Shown one piece after another: positions 1 to 15,000 of a stretch of 64,000 nucleotides of DNA (position 1 is its first letter; every line of letters begins with the position of its first letter). This DNA is from Panagrolaimus kolymaensis. Lineage: Eukaryota; Nematoda; Chromadorea; Rhabditida; Panagrolaimidae. The notes under the pieces are model-generated. The model did no database searches. It was not told the origin of the DNA and saw only the letters and a list, made by a program, of their open reading frames with translations. The stretch lies in the NCBI GenBank assembly GCA_028622995.1, contig JAJQJQ010000020.1, positions 1,302,001-1,366,000 on the forward strand. The letters run 5' to 3'. The position numbers were made by a program, and so were the translations under genes.

Positions 1-3000
1 ATATATATATAAAAAAACCAGCTAAAATTTATTCTTCGGATCCTGTTCGACTTCAACCAATTCGTTCGATTAATTTACTAACTGTATTGCCTTTCTAGAG
101 ATCCAATATTTCAGACAAATAAAAAAAATATATAAAAAAACCAGCTAAAATTTATTCTTCGGATCCTGTTCGACTTCAACCAATTCGTTCGATTAATTTA
201 CTAACTGTATTGCCTTTCAAGAGGTCAAATGTTTAAGATAAAATTATTAGAAAAATATTTAAAAAAACAGCTAAAATTTATTCTTCGGATCCTGTTCGAC
301 TTCAACGAATTCGTTCGATTAATTTACTAACTGTATTGCCTTTCTAGAGATCCAATATTTCAGACAAATAAAAAAAATATATAAAAAAACCAGCTAAAAT
401 TTATTCTTCGGATCCTGTTCGACTTCAACCAATTCGTTCGAATAATTTACTAACTGTATTGCCTTTCTAGAGATCCAATATTTCAGACAAATAAAAAAAA
501 TATATAAAAAAACCAGCTAAAATTTATTCTTCGGATCCTGTTCGACTTCAACGAATTCGTTCGATTAATTTACTAACTGTATTGCCTTTCTAGAGATCCA
601 ATATTTCAGACAAATAAAAAAAATATATAAAAAAACAAGCTAAAATTTATTCTTCGGATCCTGTTCGACTTTAACCAATTCGTTCGATTAATTTACTAAC
701 TGTATTGCCTTTCAAGAGGTCAAATGTTTAAGATAAAATTATTAGAAAAATATATAAAAAAACCAGCTAAAATTTATTCTTCGGATCCTGTTCGACTTCA
801 ACCAATTCGTTCGATTAATTTACTAACTGTATTGCCTTTCTAGAGATCCAATATTTCAGACAAATAAAAAAAATATATAAAAAAACCAGCTAAAATTTAT
901 TCTTCGGATCCTGTTCGACTTCAACCAATTCGTTCGATTAATTTACTAACTGTATTGCCTTTCAAGAGGTCAAATGTTTAAGATAAAATTATTAGAAATA
1001 TATATAAAAAAACCAGCTAAAATTTATTCTTCGGATCCTGTTCGACTTCAACCAATTCGTTCGATTAATTTACTAACTGTATTGCCTTTCTAGAGATCCA
1101 ATATTTCAGACAAATAAAAAAAATATATAAAAAAACCAGCTAAAATTTATTCTTCGGATCCTGTTCGACTTCAACCAATTCGTTCGATTAATTTACTAAC
1201 TGTATTGCCTTTCAAGAGGTCAAATGTTTAAGATAAAATTATTAGAAAAATATATAAAAAAACCAGCTAAAATTTATTCTTCGGATCCTGTTCGACTTCA
1301 ACCAATTCGTTCGATTAATTTACTAACTGTATTGCCTTTCTAGAGATCCAATATTTCAGACAAATAAAAAAAATATATAAAAAAACCAGCTAAAATTTAT
1401 TCTTCGGATCCTGTTCGACTTCAACGAATTCGTTCGATTAATTTACTAACTGTATTGCCTTTCTAGAGATCCAATATTTCAGACAAATAAAAAAAATATA
1501 TAAAAAAACCAGCTAAAATTTATTCTTCGGATCCTGTTCGACTTCAACCAATTCGTTCGATTAATTTACTAACTGTATTGCCTTTCTAGAGATCCAATAT
1601 TTCAGACAAATAAAAAAAATATATAAAAAAACCAGCTAAAATTTATTCTTCGGATCCTGTTCGACTTCAACCAATTCGTTCGATTAATTTACTAACTGTA
1701 TTGCCTTTCAAGAGGTCAAATGTTTAAGATAAAATTATTAGAAAAATATATAAAAAAACCAGCTAAAATTTATTCTTCGGATCCTGTTCGACTTCAACCA
1801 ATTCGTTCGATTAATTTACTAACTGTATTGCCTTTCAAGAGGTCAAATGTTTAAGATAAAATTATTAGAAAAATATTTAAAAAAACAGCTAAAATTTATT
1901 CTTCGGATCCTGTTCGACTTCAACGAATTCGTTCGATTAATTTACTAACTGTATTGCCTTTCTAGAGATCCAATATTTCAGACAAATAAAAAAAATATAT
2001 AAAAAAACCAGCTAAAATTTATTCTTCGGATCCTGTTCGACTTCAACCAATTCGTTCGATTAATTTACTAACTGTATTGCCTTTCAAGAGGTCAAATGTT
2101 TAAGATAAAATTATTAGAAAAATATTTAAAAAAACAGCTAAAATTTATTCTTCGGATCCTGTTCGACTTCAACGAATTCGTTCGATTAATTTACTAACTG
2201 TATTGCCTTTCTAGAGATCCAATATTTCAGACAAATAAAAAAAATATATAAAAAAACCAGCTAAAATTTATTCTTCGGATCTTGTTCGACTTCAACCAAT
2301 TCGTTCGATTAATTTACTAACTGTATTGCCTTTCTAGAGATCCAATATTTCAGACAAATAAAAAAAATATATAAAAAAACCAGCTAAAATTTATTCTTCG
2401 GATCCTGTTCGACTTCAACCAATTCGTTCGATTAATTTACTAACTGTATTGCCTTTCAAGAGGTCAAATGTTTAAGATAAAATTATTAGAAAAATATATA
2501 AAAAAACCAGCTAAAATTTATTCTTCGGATCCTGTTCGACTTCAACCAATTCGTTCGATTAATTTACTAACTGTATTGCCTTTCAAGAGGTCAAATGTTT
2601 AAGATAAAATTATTAGAAAAATATTTAAAAAAACAGCTAAAATTTATTCTTCGGATCCTGTTCGACTTCAACGAATTCGTTCGATTAATTTACTAACTGT
2701 ATTGCCTTTCTAGAGATCCAATATTTCAGACAAATAAAAAAAATATATAAAAAAACCAGCTAAAATTTATTCTTCGGATCCTGTTCGACTTCAACCAATT
2801 CGTTCGATTAATTTACTAACTGTATTGCCTTTCAAGAGGTCAAATGTTTAAGATAAAATTATTAGAAAAATATTTAAAAAAACAGCTAAAATTTATTCTT
2901 CGGATCCTGTTCGACTTCAACGAATTCGTTCGATTAATTTACTAACTGTATTGCCTTTCTAGAGATCCAATATTTCAGACAAATAAAAAAAATATATAAA

Positions 3001-6000
3001 AAAACCAGCTAAAATTTATTCTTCGGATCCTGTTCGACTTCAACCAATTCGTTCGATTAATTTACTAACTGTATTGCCTTTCAAGAGGTCAAATGTTTAA
3101 GATAAAATTATTAGAAAAATATTTAAAAAAAACAGCTAAAATTTATTCTTCGGATCCTGTTCGACTTCAACCAATTCGTTCGATTAATTTACTAACTGTA
3201 TTGCCTTTCAAGAGGTCAAATGTTTAAGATAAAGTTATTAGAAAAATATATAAAAAAACCAGCTAAAATTTATTCTTCGGATCCTGTTCGACTTCAACCA
3301 ATTCGTTCGATTAATTTACTAACTGTATTGCCTTTCAAGAGGTCAAATGTTTAAGATAAAATTATTAGAAAAATATTTAAAAAAAACAGCTAAAATTTAT
3401 TCTTCGGATCCTGTTCGACTTCAACCAATTCGTTCGATTAATTTACTAACTGTATTGCCTTTAAAGAGGTCAAATGTTTAAGATAAAATTATTAGAAAAA
3501 TATATAAAAAAACCAGCTAAAATTTATTCTTCGGATCCTGTTCGACTTCAACGAATTCGTTCGATTAATTTACTAACTGTATTGCCTTTCTAGAGATCCA
3601 ATATTTCAGACAAATAAAAAAAATATATAAAAAAACCAGCTAAAATTTATTCTTCGGATCCTGTTCGACTTCAACCAATTCGTTCGATTAATTTACTAAC
3701 TGTATTGCCTTTAAAGAGGTCAAATGTTTAAGATAAAATTATTAGAAATATATATAAAAAAACCAGCTAAAATTTATTCTTCGGATCCTGTTCGACTTCA
3801 ACCAATTCGTTCGATTAATTTACTAACTGTATTGCCTTTCAAGAGGTCAAATGTTTAAGATAAAATTATTAGAAAAATATTTAAAAAAACAGCTAAAATT
3901 TATTCTTCGGATCCTGTTCGACTTCAACCAATTCGTTCGATTAATTTACTAACTGTATTGCCTTTAAAGAGGTCAAATGTTTAAGATAAAATTATTAGAA
4001 AAATATATAAAAAAACCAGCTAAAATTTATTCTTCGGATCCTGTTCGACTTCAACGAATTCGTTCGATTAATTTACTAACTGTATTGCCTTTCTAGAGAT
4101 CCAATATTTCAGACAAATAAAAAAAATATATAAAAAAACCAGCTAAAATTTATTCTTCGGATCCTGTTCGACTTCAACCAATTCGTTCGATTAATTTACT
4201 AACTGTATTGCCTTTCAAGAGGTCAAATGTTTAAGATAAAATTATTAGAAAAATATTTAAAAAAACAGCTAAAATTTATTCTTCGGATCCTGTTCGACTT
4301 CAACCAATTCGTTCGATTAATTTACTAACTGTATTGCCTTTAAAGAGGTCAAATGTTTAAGATAAAATTATTAGAAAAATATATAAAAAAACCAGCTAAA
4401 ATTTATTCTTCGGATCCTGTTCGACTTCAACCAATTCGTTCGATTAATTTACTAACTGTATTGCCTTTCAAGAGGTCAAATGTTTAAGATAAAATTATTA
4501 GAAAAATATTTAAAAAAACAGCTAAAATTTATTCTTCGGATCCTGTTCGACTTCAACCAATTCGTTCGATTAATTTACTAACTGTATTGCCTTTCAAGAG
4601 GTCAAATGTTTAAGATAAAATTATTAGAAAAATATTTAAAAAAACAGCTAAAATTTATTCTTCGGATCCTGTTCGACTTCAACCAATTCGTTCGATTAAT
4701 TTACTAACTGTATTGCCTTTAAAGAGGTCAAATGTTTAAGATAAAATTATTAGAAAAATATATAAAAAAACCAGCTAAAATTTATTCTTCGGATCCTGTT
4801 CGACTTCAACCAATTCGTTCGATTAATTTACTAACTGTATTGCCTTTCAAGAGGTCAAATGTTTAAGATAAAATTATTAGAAAAATATTTAAAAAAACAG
4901 CTAAAATTTATTCTTCGGATCCTGTTCGACTTCAACCAATTCGTTCGATTAATTTACTAACTGTATTGCCTTTAAAGAGGTCAAATGTTTAAGATAAAAT
5001 TATTAGAAAAATATATAAAAAAACCAGCTAAAATTTATTCTTCGGATCCTGTTCGACTTCAACGAATTCGTTCGATTAATTTACTAACTGTATTGCCTTT
5101 CTAGAGATCCAATATTTCAGACAAATAAAAAAAATATATAAAAAAACCAGCTAAAATTTATTCTTCGGATCCTGTTCGACTTCAACCAATTCGTTCGATT
5201 AATTTACTAACTGTATTGCCTTTCAAGAGGTCAAATGTTTAAGATAAAATTATTAGAAAAATATTTAAAAAAACAGCTAAAATTTATTCTTCGGATCCTG
5301 TTCGACTTCAACCAATTCGTTCGATTAATTTACTAACTGTATTGCCTTTAAAGAGGTCAAATGTTTAAGATAAAATTATTAGAAAAATATATAAAAAAAC
5401 CAGCTAAAATTTATTCTTCGGATCCTGTTCGACTTCAACCAATTCGTTCGATTAATTTACTAACTGTATTGCCTTTCAAGAGGTCAAATGTTTAAGATAA
5501 AATTATTAGAAAAATATTTAAAAAAACAGCTAAAATTTATTCTTCGGATCCTGTTCGACTTCAACGAATTCGTTCGATTAATTTACTAACTGTATTGCCT
5601 TTCTAGAGATCCAATATTTCAGACAAATAAAAAAAATATATAAAAAAACCAGCTAAAATTTATTCTTCGGATCCTGTTCGACTTCAACCAATTCGTTCGA
5701 TTAATTTACTAACTGTATTGCCTTTAAAGAGGTCAAATGTTTAAGATAAAATTATTAAAAATATATATAAAAAAACCAGCTAAAATTTATTCTTCGGATC
5801 CTGTTCGACTTCAACCAATTCGTTCGATTAATTTACTAACTGTATTGCCTTTCTAGAGATCCAATATTTCAGACAAATAAAAAAAATATATAAAAAAACC
5901 AGCTAAAATTTATTCTTCGGATCCTGTTCGACTTCAACCAATTCGTTCGATTAATTTACTAACTGTATTGCCTTTCTAGAGATCCAATATTTCAGACAAA

Positions 6001-9000
6001 TAAAAAAAATATATAAAAAAACCAGCTAAAATTTATTCTTCGGATCCTGTTCGACTTCAACCAATTCGTTCGATTAATTTACTAACTGTATTGCCTTTCA
6101 AGAGGTCAAATGTTTAAGATAAAATTATTAGAAAAATATATAAAAAAACCAGCTAAAATTTATTCTTCGGATCCTGTTCGACTTCAACCAATTCGTTCGA
6201 TTAATTTACTAACTGTATTGCCTTTCTAGAGATCCAATATTTCAGACAAATAAAAAAAATATATAAAAAAACCAGCTAAAATTTATTCTTCGGATCCTGT
6301 TCGACTTCAACCAATTCGTTCGATTAATTTACTAACTGTATTGCCTTTCAAGAGGTCAAATGTTTAAGATAAAATTATTAGAAAAATATTTAAAAAAACA
6401 GCTAAAATTTATTCTTCGGATCCTGTTCGACTTCAACCAATTCGTTCGATTAATTTACTAACTGTATTGCCTTTAAAGAGGTCAAATGTTTAAGATAAAA
6501 TTATTAGAAAAATATATAAAAAAACCAGCTAAAATTTATTCTTCGGATCCTGTTCGACTTCAACCAATTCGTTCGATTAATTTACTAACTGTATTGCCTT
6601 TCAAGAGGTCAAATGTTTAAGATAAAATTATTAGAAAAATATTTAAAAAAACAGCTAAAATTTATTCTTCGGATCCTGTTCGACTTCAACGAATTCGTTC
6701 GATTAATTTACTAACTGTATTGCCTTTCTAGAGATCCAATATTTCAGACAAATAAAAAAAATATATAAAAAAACCAGCTAAAATTTATTCTTCGGATCCT
6801 GTTCGACTTCAACCAATTCGTTCGATTAATTTACTAACTGTATTGCCTTTAAAGAGGTCAAATGTTTAAGATAAAATTATTAAAAATATATATAAAAAAA
6901 CCAGCTAAAATTTATTCTTCGGATCCTGTTCGACTTCAACCAATTCGTTCGATTAATTTACTAACTGTATTGCCTTTCTAGAGATCCAATATTTCAGACA
7001 AATAAAAAAAATATATAAAAAAACCAGCTAAAATTTATTCTTCGGATCCTGTTCGACTTCAACCAATTCGTTCGATTAATTTACTAACTGTATTGCCTTT
7101 CTAGAGATCCAATATTTCAGACAAATAAAAAAAATATATAAAAAAACCAGCTAAAATTTATTCTTCGGATCCTGTTCGACTTCAACCAATTCGTTCGATT
7201 AATTTACTAACTGTATTGCCTTTCAAGAGGTCAAATGTTTAAGATAAAATTATTAGAAAAATATATAAAAAAACCAGCTAAAATTTATTCTTCGGATCCT
7301 GTTCGACTTCAACCAATTCGTTCGATTAATTTACTAACTGTATTGCCTTTCTAGAGATCCAATATTTCAGACAAATAAAAAAAATATATAAAAAAACCAG
7401 CTAAAATTTATTCTTCGGATCCTGTTCTACTTCAACCAATTCGTTCGATTAATTTACTAACTGTATTGCCTTTCAAGAGGTCAAATGTTTAAGATAAAAT
7501 TATTAGAAAAATATTTAAAAAAACAGCTAAAATTTATTCTTCGGATCCTGTTCGACTTCAACGAATTCGTTCGATTAATTTACTAACTGTATTGCCTTTC
7601 TAGAGATCCAATATTTCAGACAAATAAAAAAAATATATAAAAAAACCAGCTAAAATTTATTCTTCGGATCCTGTTCGACTTCAACCAATTCGTTCGATTA
7701 ATTTACTAACTGTATTGCCTTTAAAGAGGTCAAATGTTTAAGATAAAATTATTAGAAAAATATATAAAAAAACCAGCTAAAATTTATTCTTCGGATCCTG
7801 TTCGACTTCAACCAATTCGTTCGATTAATTTACTAACTGTATTGCCTTTCAAGAGGTCAAATGTTTAAGATAAAATTATTAGAAAAATATTTTAAAAAAC
7901 AGCTAAAATTTATTCTTCGGATCCTGTTCGACTTCAACGAATTCGTTCGATTAATTTACTAACTGTATTGCCTTTCTAGAGATCCAATATTTCAGACAAA
8001 TAAAAAAAATATATAAAAAAACCAGCTAAAATTTATTCTTCGGATCCTGTTCGACTTCAACCAATTCGTTCGATTAATTTACTAACTGTATTGCCTTTCT
8101 AGAGATCCAATATTTCAGACAAATAAAATATATATATAAAAAAACCAGCTAAAATTTATTCTTCGGATCCTGTTCGACTTCAACCAATTCGTTCGATTAA
8201 TTTACTAACTGTATTGCCTTTCTAGAGATCCAATATTTCAGACAAATAAAAAAAATATATAAAAAAACCAGCTAAAATTTATTCTTCGGATCCTGTTCGA
8301 CTTCAACCAATTCGTTCGATTAATTTACTAACTGTATTGCCTTTCTAGAGATCCAATATTTCAGACAAATAAAAAAAATATATAAAAAAACCAGCTAAAA
8401 TTTATTCTTCGGATCCTGTTCGACTTCAACCAATTCGTTCGATTAATTTACTAACTGTATTGCCTTTCTAGAGATCCAATATTTCAGACAAATAAAATAT
8501 ATATATAAAAAAACCAGCTAAAATTTATTCTTCGGATCCTGTTCGACTTCAACCAATTCGTTCGATTAATTTACTAACTGTATTGCCTTTCTAGAGATCC
8601 AATATTTCAGACAAATAAAAAAAATATATAAAAAAACCAGCTAAAATTTATTCTTCGGATCCTGTTCGACTTCAACCAATTCGTTCGATTAATTTACTAA
8701 CTGTATTGCCTTTCAAGAGGTCAAATGTTTAAGATAAAATTATTAGAAAAATATTTAAAAAAACAGCTAAAATTTATTCTTCGGATCCTGTTCGACTTCA
8801 ACGAATTCGTTCGATTAATTTACTAACTGTATTGCCTTTCTAGAGATCCAATATTTCAGACAAATAAAAAAAATATATAAAAAAACCAGCTAAAATTTAT
8901 TCTTCGGATCCTGTTCGACTTCAACCAATTCGTTCGAATAATTTACTAACTGTATTGCCTTTCTAGAGATCCAATATTTCAGACAAATAAAAAAAATATA

Positions 9001-12000
9001 TAAAAAAACCAGCTAAAATTTATTCTTCGGATCCTGTTCGACTTCAACCAATTCGTTCGATTAATTTACTAACTGTATTGCCTTTCTAGAGGTCAAATGT
9101 TTAAGATAAAATTATTAGAAAAATATATAAAAAAACCAGCTAAAATTTATTCTTCGGATCCTGTTCGACTTCAACCAATTCGTTCGATTAATTTACTAAC
9201 TGTATTGCCTTTCTAGAGATCCAATATTTCAGACAAATAAAAAAAATATATAAAAAAACCAGCTAAAATTTATTCTTCGGATCCTGTTCTACTTCAACCA
9301 ATTCGTTCGATTAATTTACTAACTGTATTGCCTTTCTAGAGATCCAATATTTCAGACAAATAAAAAAAATATATAAAAAAACCAGCTAAAATTTATTCTT
9401 CGGATCCTGTTCGACTTCAACCAATTCGTTCGATTAATTTACTAACTGTATTGCCTTTCAAGAGGTCAAATGTTTAAGATAAAATTATTAGAAAAATATA
9501 TAAAAAAACCAGCTAAAATTTATTCTTCGGATCCTGTTCGACTTCAACCAATTCGTTCGATTAATTTACTAACTGTATTGCCTTTCAAGAGGTCAAATGT
9601 TTAAGATAAAATTATTAGAAAAATATTTAAAAAAACAGCTAAAATTTATTCTTCGGATCCTGTTCGACTTCAACGAATTCGTTCGATTAATTTACTAACT
9701 GTATTGCCTTTCTAGAGATCCAATATTTCAGACAAATAAAAAAAATATATAAAAAAACCAGCTAAAATTTATTCTTCGGATCCTGTTCGACTTCAACCAA
9801 TTCGTTCAATTAATTTACTAACTGTATTGCCTTTAAAGAGGTCAAATGTTTAAGATAAAATTATTAGAAAAATATATAAAAAAACCAGCTAAAATTTATT
9901 CTTCGGATCCTGTTCGACTTCAACCAATTCGTTCGATTAATTTACTAACTGTATTGCCTTTCAAGAGGTCAAATGTTTAAGATAAAATTATTAGAAAAAT
10001 ATTTTAAAAAACAGCTAAAATTTATTCTTCGGATCCTGTTCGACTTCAACGAATTCGTTCGATTAATTTACTAACTGTATTGCCTTTCTAGAGATCCAAT
10101 ATTTCAGACAAATAAAAAAAATATATAAAAAAACCAGCTAAAATTTATTCTTCGGATCCTGTTCGACTTCAACCAATTCGTTCGATTAATTTACTAACTG
10201 TATTGCCTTTCTAGAGATCCAATATTTCAGACAAATAAAATATATATATAAAAAAACCAGCTAAAATTTATTCTTCGGATCCTGTTCGACTTCAACCAAT
10301 TCGTTCGATTAATTTACTAACTGTATTGCCTTTCTAGAGATCCAATATTTCAGACAAATAAAAAAAATATATAAAAAAACCAGCTAAAATTTATTCTTCG
10401 GATCCTGTTCGACTTCAACCAATTCGTTCGATTAATTTACTAACTGTATTGCCTTTCAAGAGGTCAAATGTTTAAGATAAAATTATTAGAAAAATATTTA
10501 AAAAAACAGCTAAAATTTATTCTTCGGATCCTGTTCGACTTCAACGAATTCGTTCGATTAATTTACTAACTGTATTGCCTTTCTAGAGATCCAATATTTC
10601 AGACAAATAAAAAAAATATATAAAAAAACCAGCTAAAATTTATTCTTCGGATCCTGTTCGACTTCAACCAATTCGTTCGAATAATTTACTAACTGTATTG
10701 CCTTTCTAGAGATCCAATATTTCAGACAAATAAAAAAAATATATAAAAAAACCAGCTAAAATTTATTCTTCGGATCCTGTTCGACTTCAACCAATTCGTT
10801 CGATTAATTTACTAACTGTATTGCCTTTCAAGAGGTCAAATGTTTAAGATAAAATTATTAGAAAAATATATAAAAAAACCAGCTAAAATTTATTCTTCGG
10901 ATCCTGTTCGACTTCAACCAATTCGTTCGATTAATTTACTAACTGTATTGCCTTTCAAGAGGTCAAATGTTTAAGATAAAATTATTAGAAAAATATTTAA
11001 AAAAACAGCTAAAATTTATTCTTCGGATCCTGTTCGACTTCAACCAATTCGTTCGATTAATTTACTAACTGTATTGCCTTTCAAGAGGTCAAATGTTTAA
11101 GATAAAATTACTAGAAAAATATTTAAAAAAACAGCTAAAATTTATTCTTCGGATCCTGTTCGACTTCAACGAATTCGTTTGATTAATTTACTAACTGTAT
11201 TGCCTTTAAAGAGGTCAAATGTTTAAGATAAAATTATTAGAAATATATATAAAAAAACCAGCTAAAATTTATTCTTCGGATCCTGTTCGACTTCAACCAA
11301 TTCGTTCGATTAATTTACTAACTGTATTGCCTTTCTAGAGATCCAATATTTCAGACAAATAAAAAAAATATATAAAAAAACCAGCTAAAATTTATTCTTC
11401 GGATCCTGTTCGACTTCAACCAATTCGTTCGATTAATTTACTAACTGTATTGCCTTTCTAGAGATCCAATATTTCAGACAAATAAAAAAAATATATAAAA
11501 AAACCAGCTAAAATTTATTCTTCGGATCCTGTTCGACTTCAACCAATTCGTTCGATTAATTTACTAACTGTATTGCCTTTCAAGAGGTCAAATGTTTAAG
11601 ATAAAATTATTAGAAAAATATATAAAAAAACCAGCTAAAATTTATTCTTCGGATCCTGTTCGACTTCAACCAATTCGTTCGATTAATTTACTAACTGTAT
11701 TGCCTTTCTAGAGATCCAATATTTCAGACAAATAAAAAAAATATATAAAAAAACCAGCTAAAATTTATTCTTCGGATCCTGTTCGACTTCAACCAATTCG
11801 TTCGATTAATTTACTAACTGTATTGCCTTTCTAGAGATCCAATATTTCAGACAAATAAAAAAAATATATAAAAAAACCAGCTAAAATTTATTCTTCGGAT
11901 CCTGTTCGACTTCAACCAATTCGTTCGATTAATTTACTAACTGTATTGCCTTTCAAGAGGTCAAATGTTTAAGATAAAATTATTAGAAAAATATATAAAA

Positions 12001-15000
12001 AAACCAGCTAAAATTTATTCTTCGGATCCTGTTCGACTTCAACCAATTCGTTCGATTAATTTACTAACTGTATTGCCTTTCTAGAGATCCAATATTTCAG
12101 ACAAATAAAAAAAATATATAAAAAAACCAGCTAAAATTTATTCTTCGGATCCTGTTCGACTTCAACCAATTCGTTCGATTAATTTACTAACTGTATTGCC
12201 TTTCTAGAGATCCAATATTTCAGACAAATAAAAAAAATATATAAAAAAACCAGCTAAAATTTATTCTTCGGATCCTGTTCGACTTCAACCAATTCGTTCG
12301 ATTAATTTACTAACTGTATTGCCTTTCAAGAGGTCAAATGTTTAAGATAAAATTATTAGAAAAATATATAAAAAAACCAGCTAAAATTTATTCTTCGGAT
12401 CCTGTTCGACTTCAACCAATTCGTTCGATTAATTTACTAACTGTATTGCCTTTCAAGAGGTCAAATGTTTAAGATAAAATTATTAGAAAAATATTTAAAA
12501 AAACAGCTAAAATTTATTCTTCGGATCCTGTTCGACTTCAACGAATTCGTTCGATTAATTTACTAACTGTATTGCCTTTCTAGAGATCCAATATTTCAGA
12601 CAAATAAAAAAAATATATAAAAAAACCAGCTAAAATTTATTCTTCGGATCCTGTTCGACTTCAACCAATTCGTTCGATTAATTTACTAACTGTATTGCCT
12701 TTCAAGAGGTCAAATGTCTAAGATAAAATTATTAGAAAAATATATAAAAAAACCAGCTAAAATTTATTCTTCGGATCCTGTTCGACTTCAACCAATTCGT
12801 TCGATTAATTTACTAACTGTATTGCCTTTCTAGAGATCCAATATTTCAGACAAATAAAAAAAATATATAAAAAAACCAGCTAAAATTTATTCTTCGGATC
12901 CTGTTCGACTTCAACCAATTCGTTCGATTAATTTACTAACTGTATTGCCTTTCTAGAGATCCAATATTTCAGACAAATAAAATATATATATAAAAAAACC
13001 AGCTAAAATTTATTCTTCGGATCCTGTTCGACTTCAACCAATTCGTTCGATTAATTTACTAACTGTATTGCCTTTCTAGAGATCCAATATTTCAGACAAA
13101 TAAAAAAAATATATAAAAAAACCAGCTAAAATTTATTCTTCGGATCCTGTTCGACTTCAACCAATTCGTTCGATTAATTTACTAACTGTATTGCCTTTCT
13201 AGAGATCCAATATTTCAGACAAATAAAATATATATATAAAAAAACCAGCTAAAATTTATTCTTCGGATCCTGTTCGACTTCAACCAATTCGTTCGATTAA
13301 TTTACTAACTGTATTGCCTTTCTAGAGATCCAATATTTCAGACAAATAAAAAAAATATATAAAAAAACCAGCTAAAATTTATTCTTCGGATCCTGTTCGA
13401 CTTCAACCAATTCGTTCGATTAATTTACTAACTGTATTGCCTTTCAAGAGGTCAAATGTTTAAGATAAAATTATTAGAAAAATATTTAAAAAAACAGCTA
13501 AAATTTATTCTTCGGATCCTGTTCGACTTCAACGAATTCGTTCGATTAATTTACTAACTGTATTGCCTTTCAAGAGGTCAAATGTTTAAGATAAAATTAT
13601 TAGAAAAATATTTAAAAAAACAGCTAAAATTTATTCTTCGGATCCTGTTCGACTTCAACCAATTCGTTCGATTAATTTACTAACTGTATTGCCTTTCTAG
13701 AGATCCAATATTTCAGACAAATAAAAAAAATATATAAAAAAACCAGCTAAAATTTATTCTTCGGATCCTGTTCGACTTCAACCAATTCGTTCGATTAATT
13801 TACTAACTGTATTGCCTTTCTAGAGATCCAATATTTCAGACAAATAAAAAAAATATATAAAAAAACCAGCTAAAATTTATTCTTCGGATCCTGTTCGACT
13901 TCAACCAATTCGTTCGATTAATTTACTAACTGTATTGCCTTTCAAGAGGTCAAATGTTTAAGATAAAATTATTAGAAAAATATATAAAAAAACCAGCTAA
14001 AATTTATTCTTCGGATCCTGTTCGACTTCAACCAATTCGTTCGATTAATTTACTAACTGTATTGCCTTTCAAGAGGTCAAATGTTTAAGATAAAATTATT
14101 AGAAAAATATATAAAAAAACCAGCTAAAATTTATTCTTCGGATCCTGTTCGACTTCAACCAATTCGTTCGATTAATTTACTAACTGTATTGCCTTTCTAG
14201 AGATCCAATATTTCAGACAAATAAAAAAAATATATAAAAAAACCAGCTAAAATGTATTCTTCGGATCCTGTTCGACTTCAACCAATTCGTTCGATTAATT
14301 TACTAACTGTATTGCCTTTCTAGAGATCCAATATTTCAGACAAATAAAATATATATATAAAAAAACCAGCTAAAATTTATTCTTCGGATCCTGTTCGACT
14401 TCAACCAATTCGTTCGATTAATTTACTAACTGTATTGCCTTTCTAGAGATCCAATATTTCAGACAAATAAAATATATATATAAAAAAACCAGCTAAAATT
14501 TATTCTTCGGATCCTGTTCGACTTCAACCAATTCGTTCGATTAATTTACTAACTGTATTGCCTTTCTAGAGATCCAATATTTCAGACAAATAAAAAAAAT
14601 ATATAAAAAAACCAGCTAAAATTTATTCTTCGGATCCTGTTCGACTTCAACCAATTCGTTCGATTAATTTACTAACTGTATTGCCTTTCTAGAGATCCAA
14701 TATTTCAGACAAATAAAATATATATATAAAAAAACCAGCTAAAATTTATTCTTCGGATCCTGTTCGACTTCAACCAATTCGTTCGATTAATTTACTAACT
14801 GTATTGCCTTTCTAGAGATCCAATATTTCAGACAAATAAAAAAAATATATAAAAAAACCAGCTAAAATTTATTCTTCGGATCCTGTTCGACTTCAACCAA
14901 TTCGTTCGATTAATTTACTAACTGTATTGCCTTTCAAGAGGTCAAATGTTTAAGATAAAATTATTAGAAAAATATTTAAAAAAACAGCTAAAATTTATTC

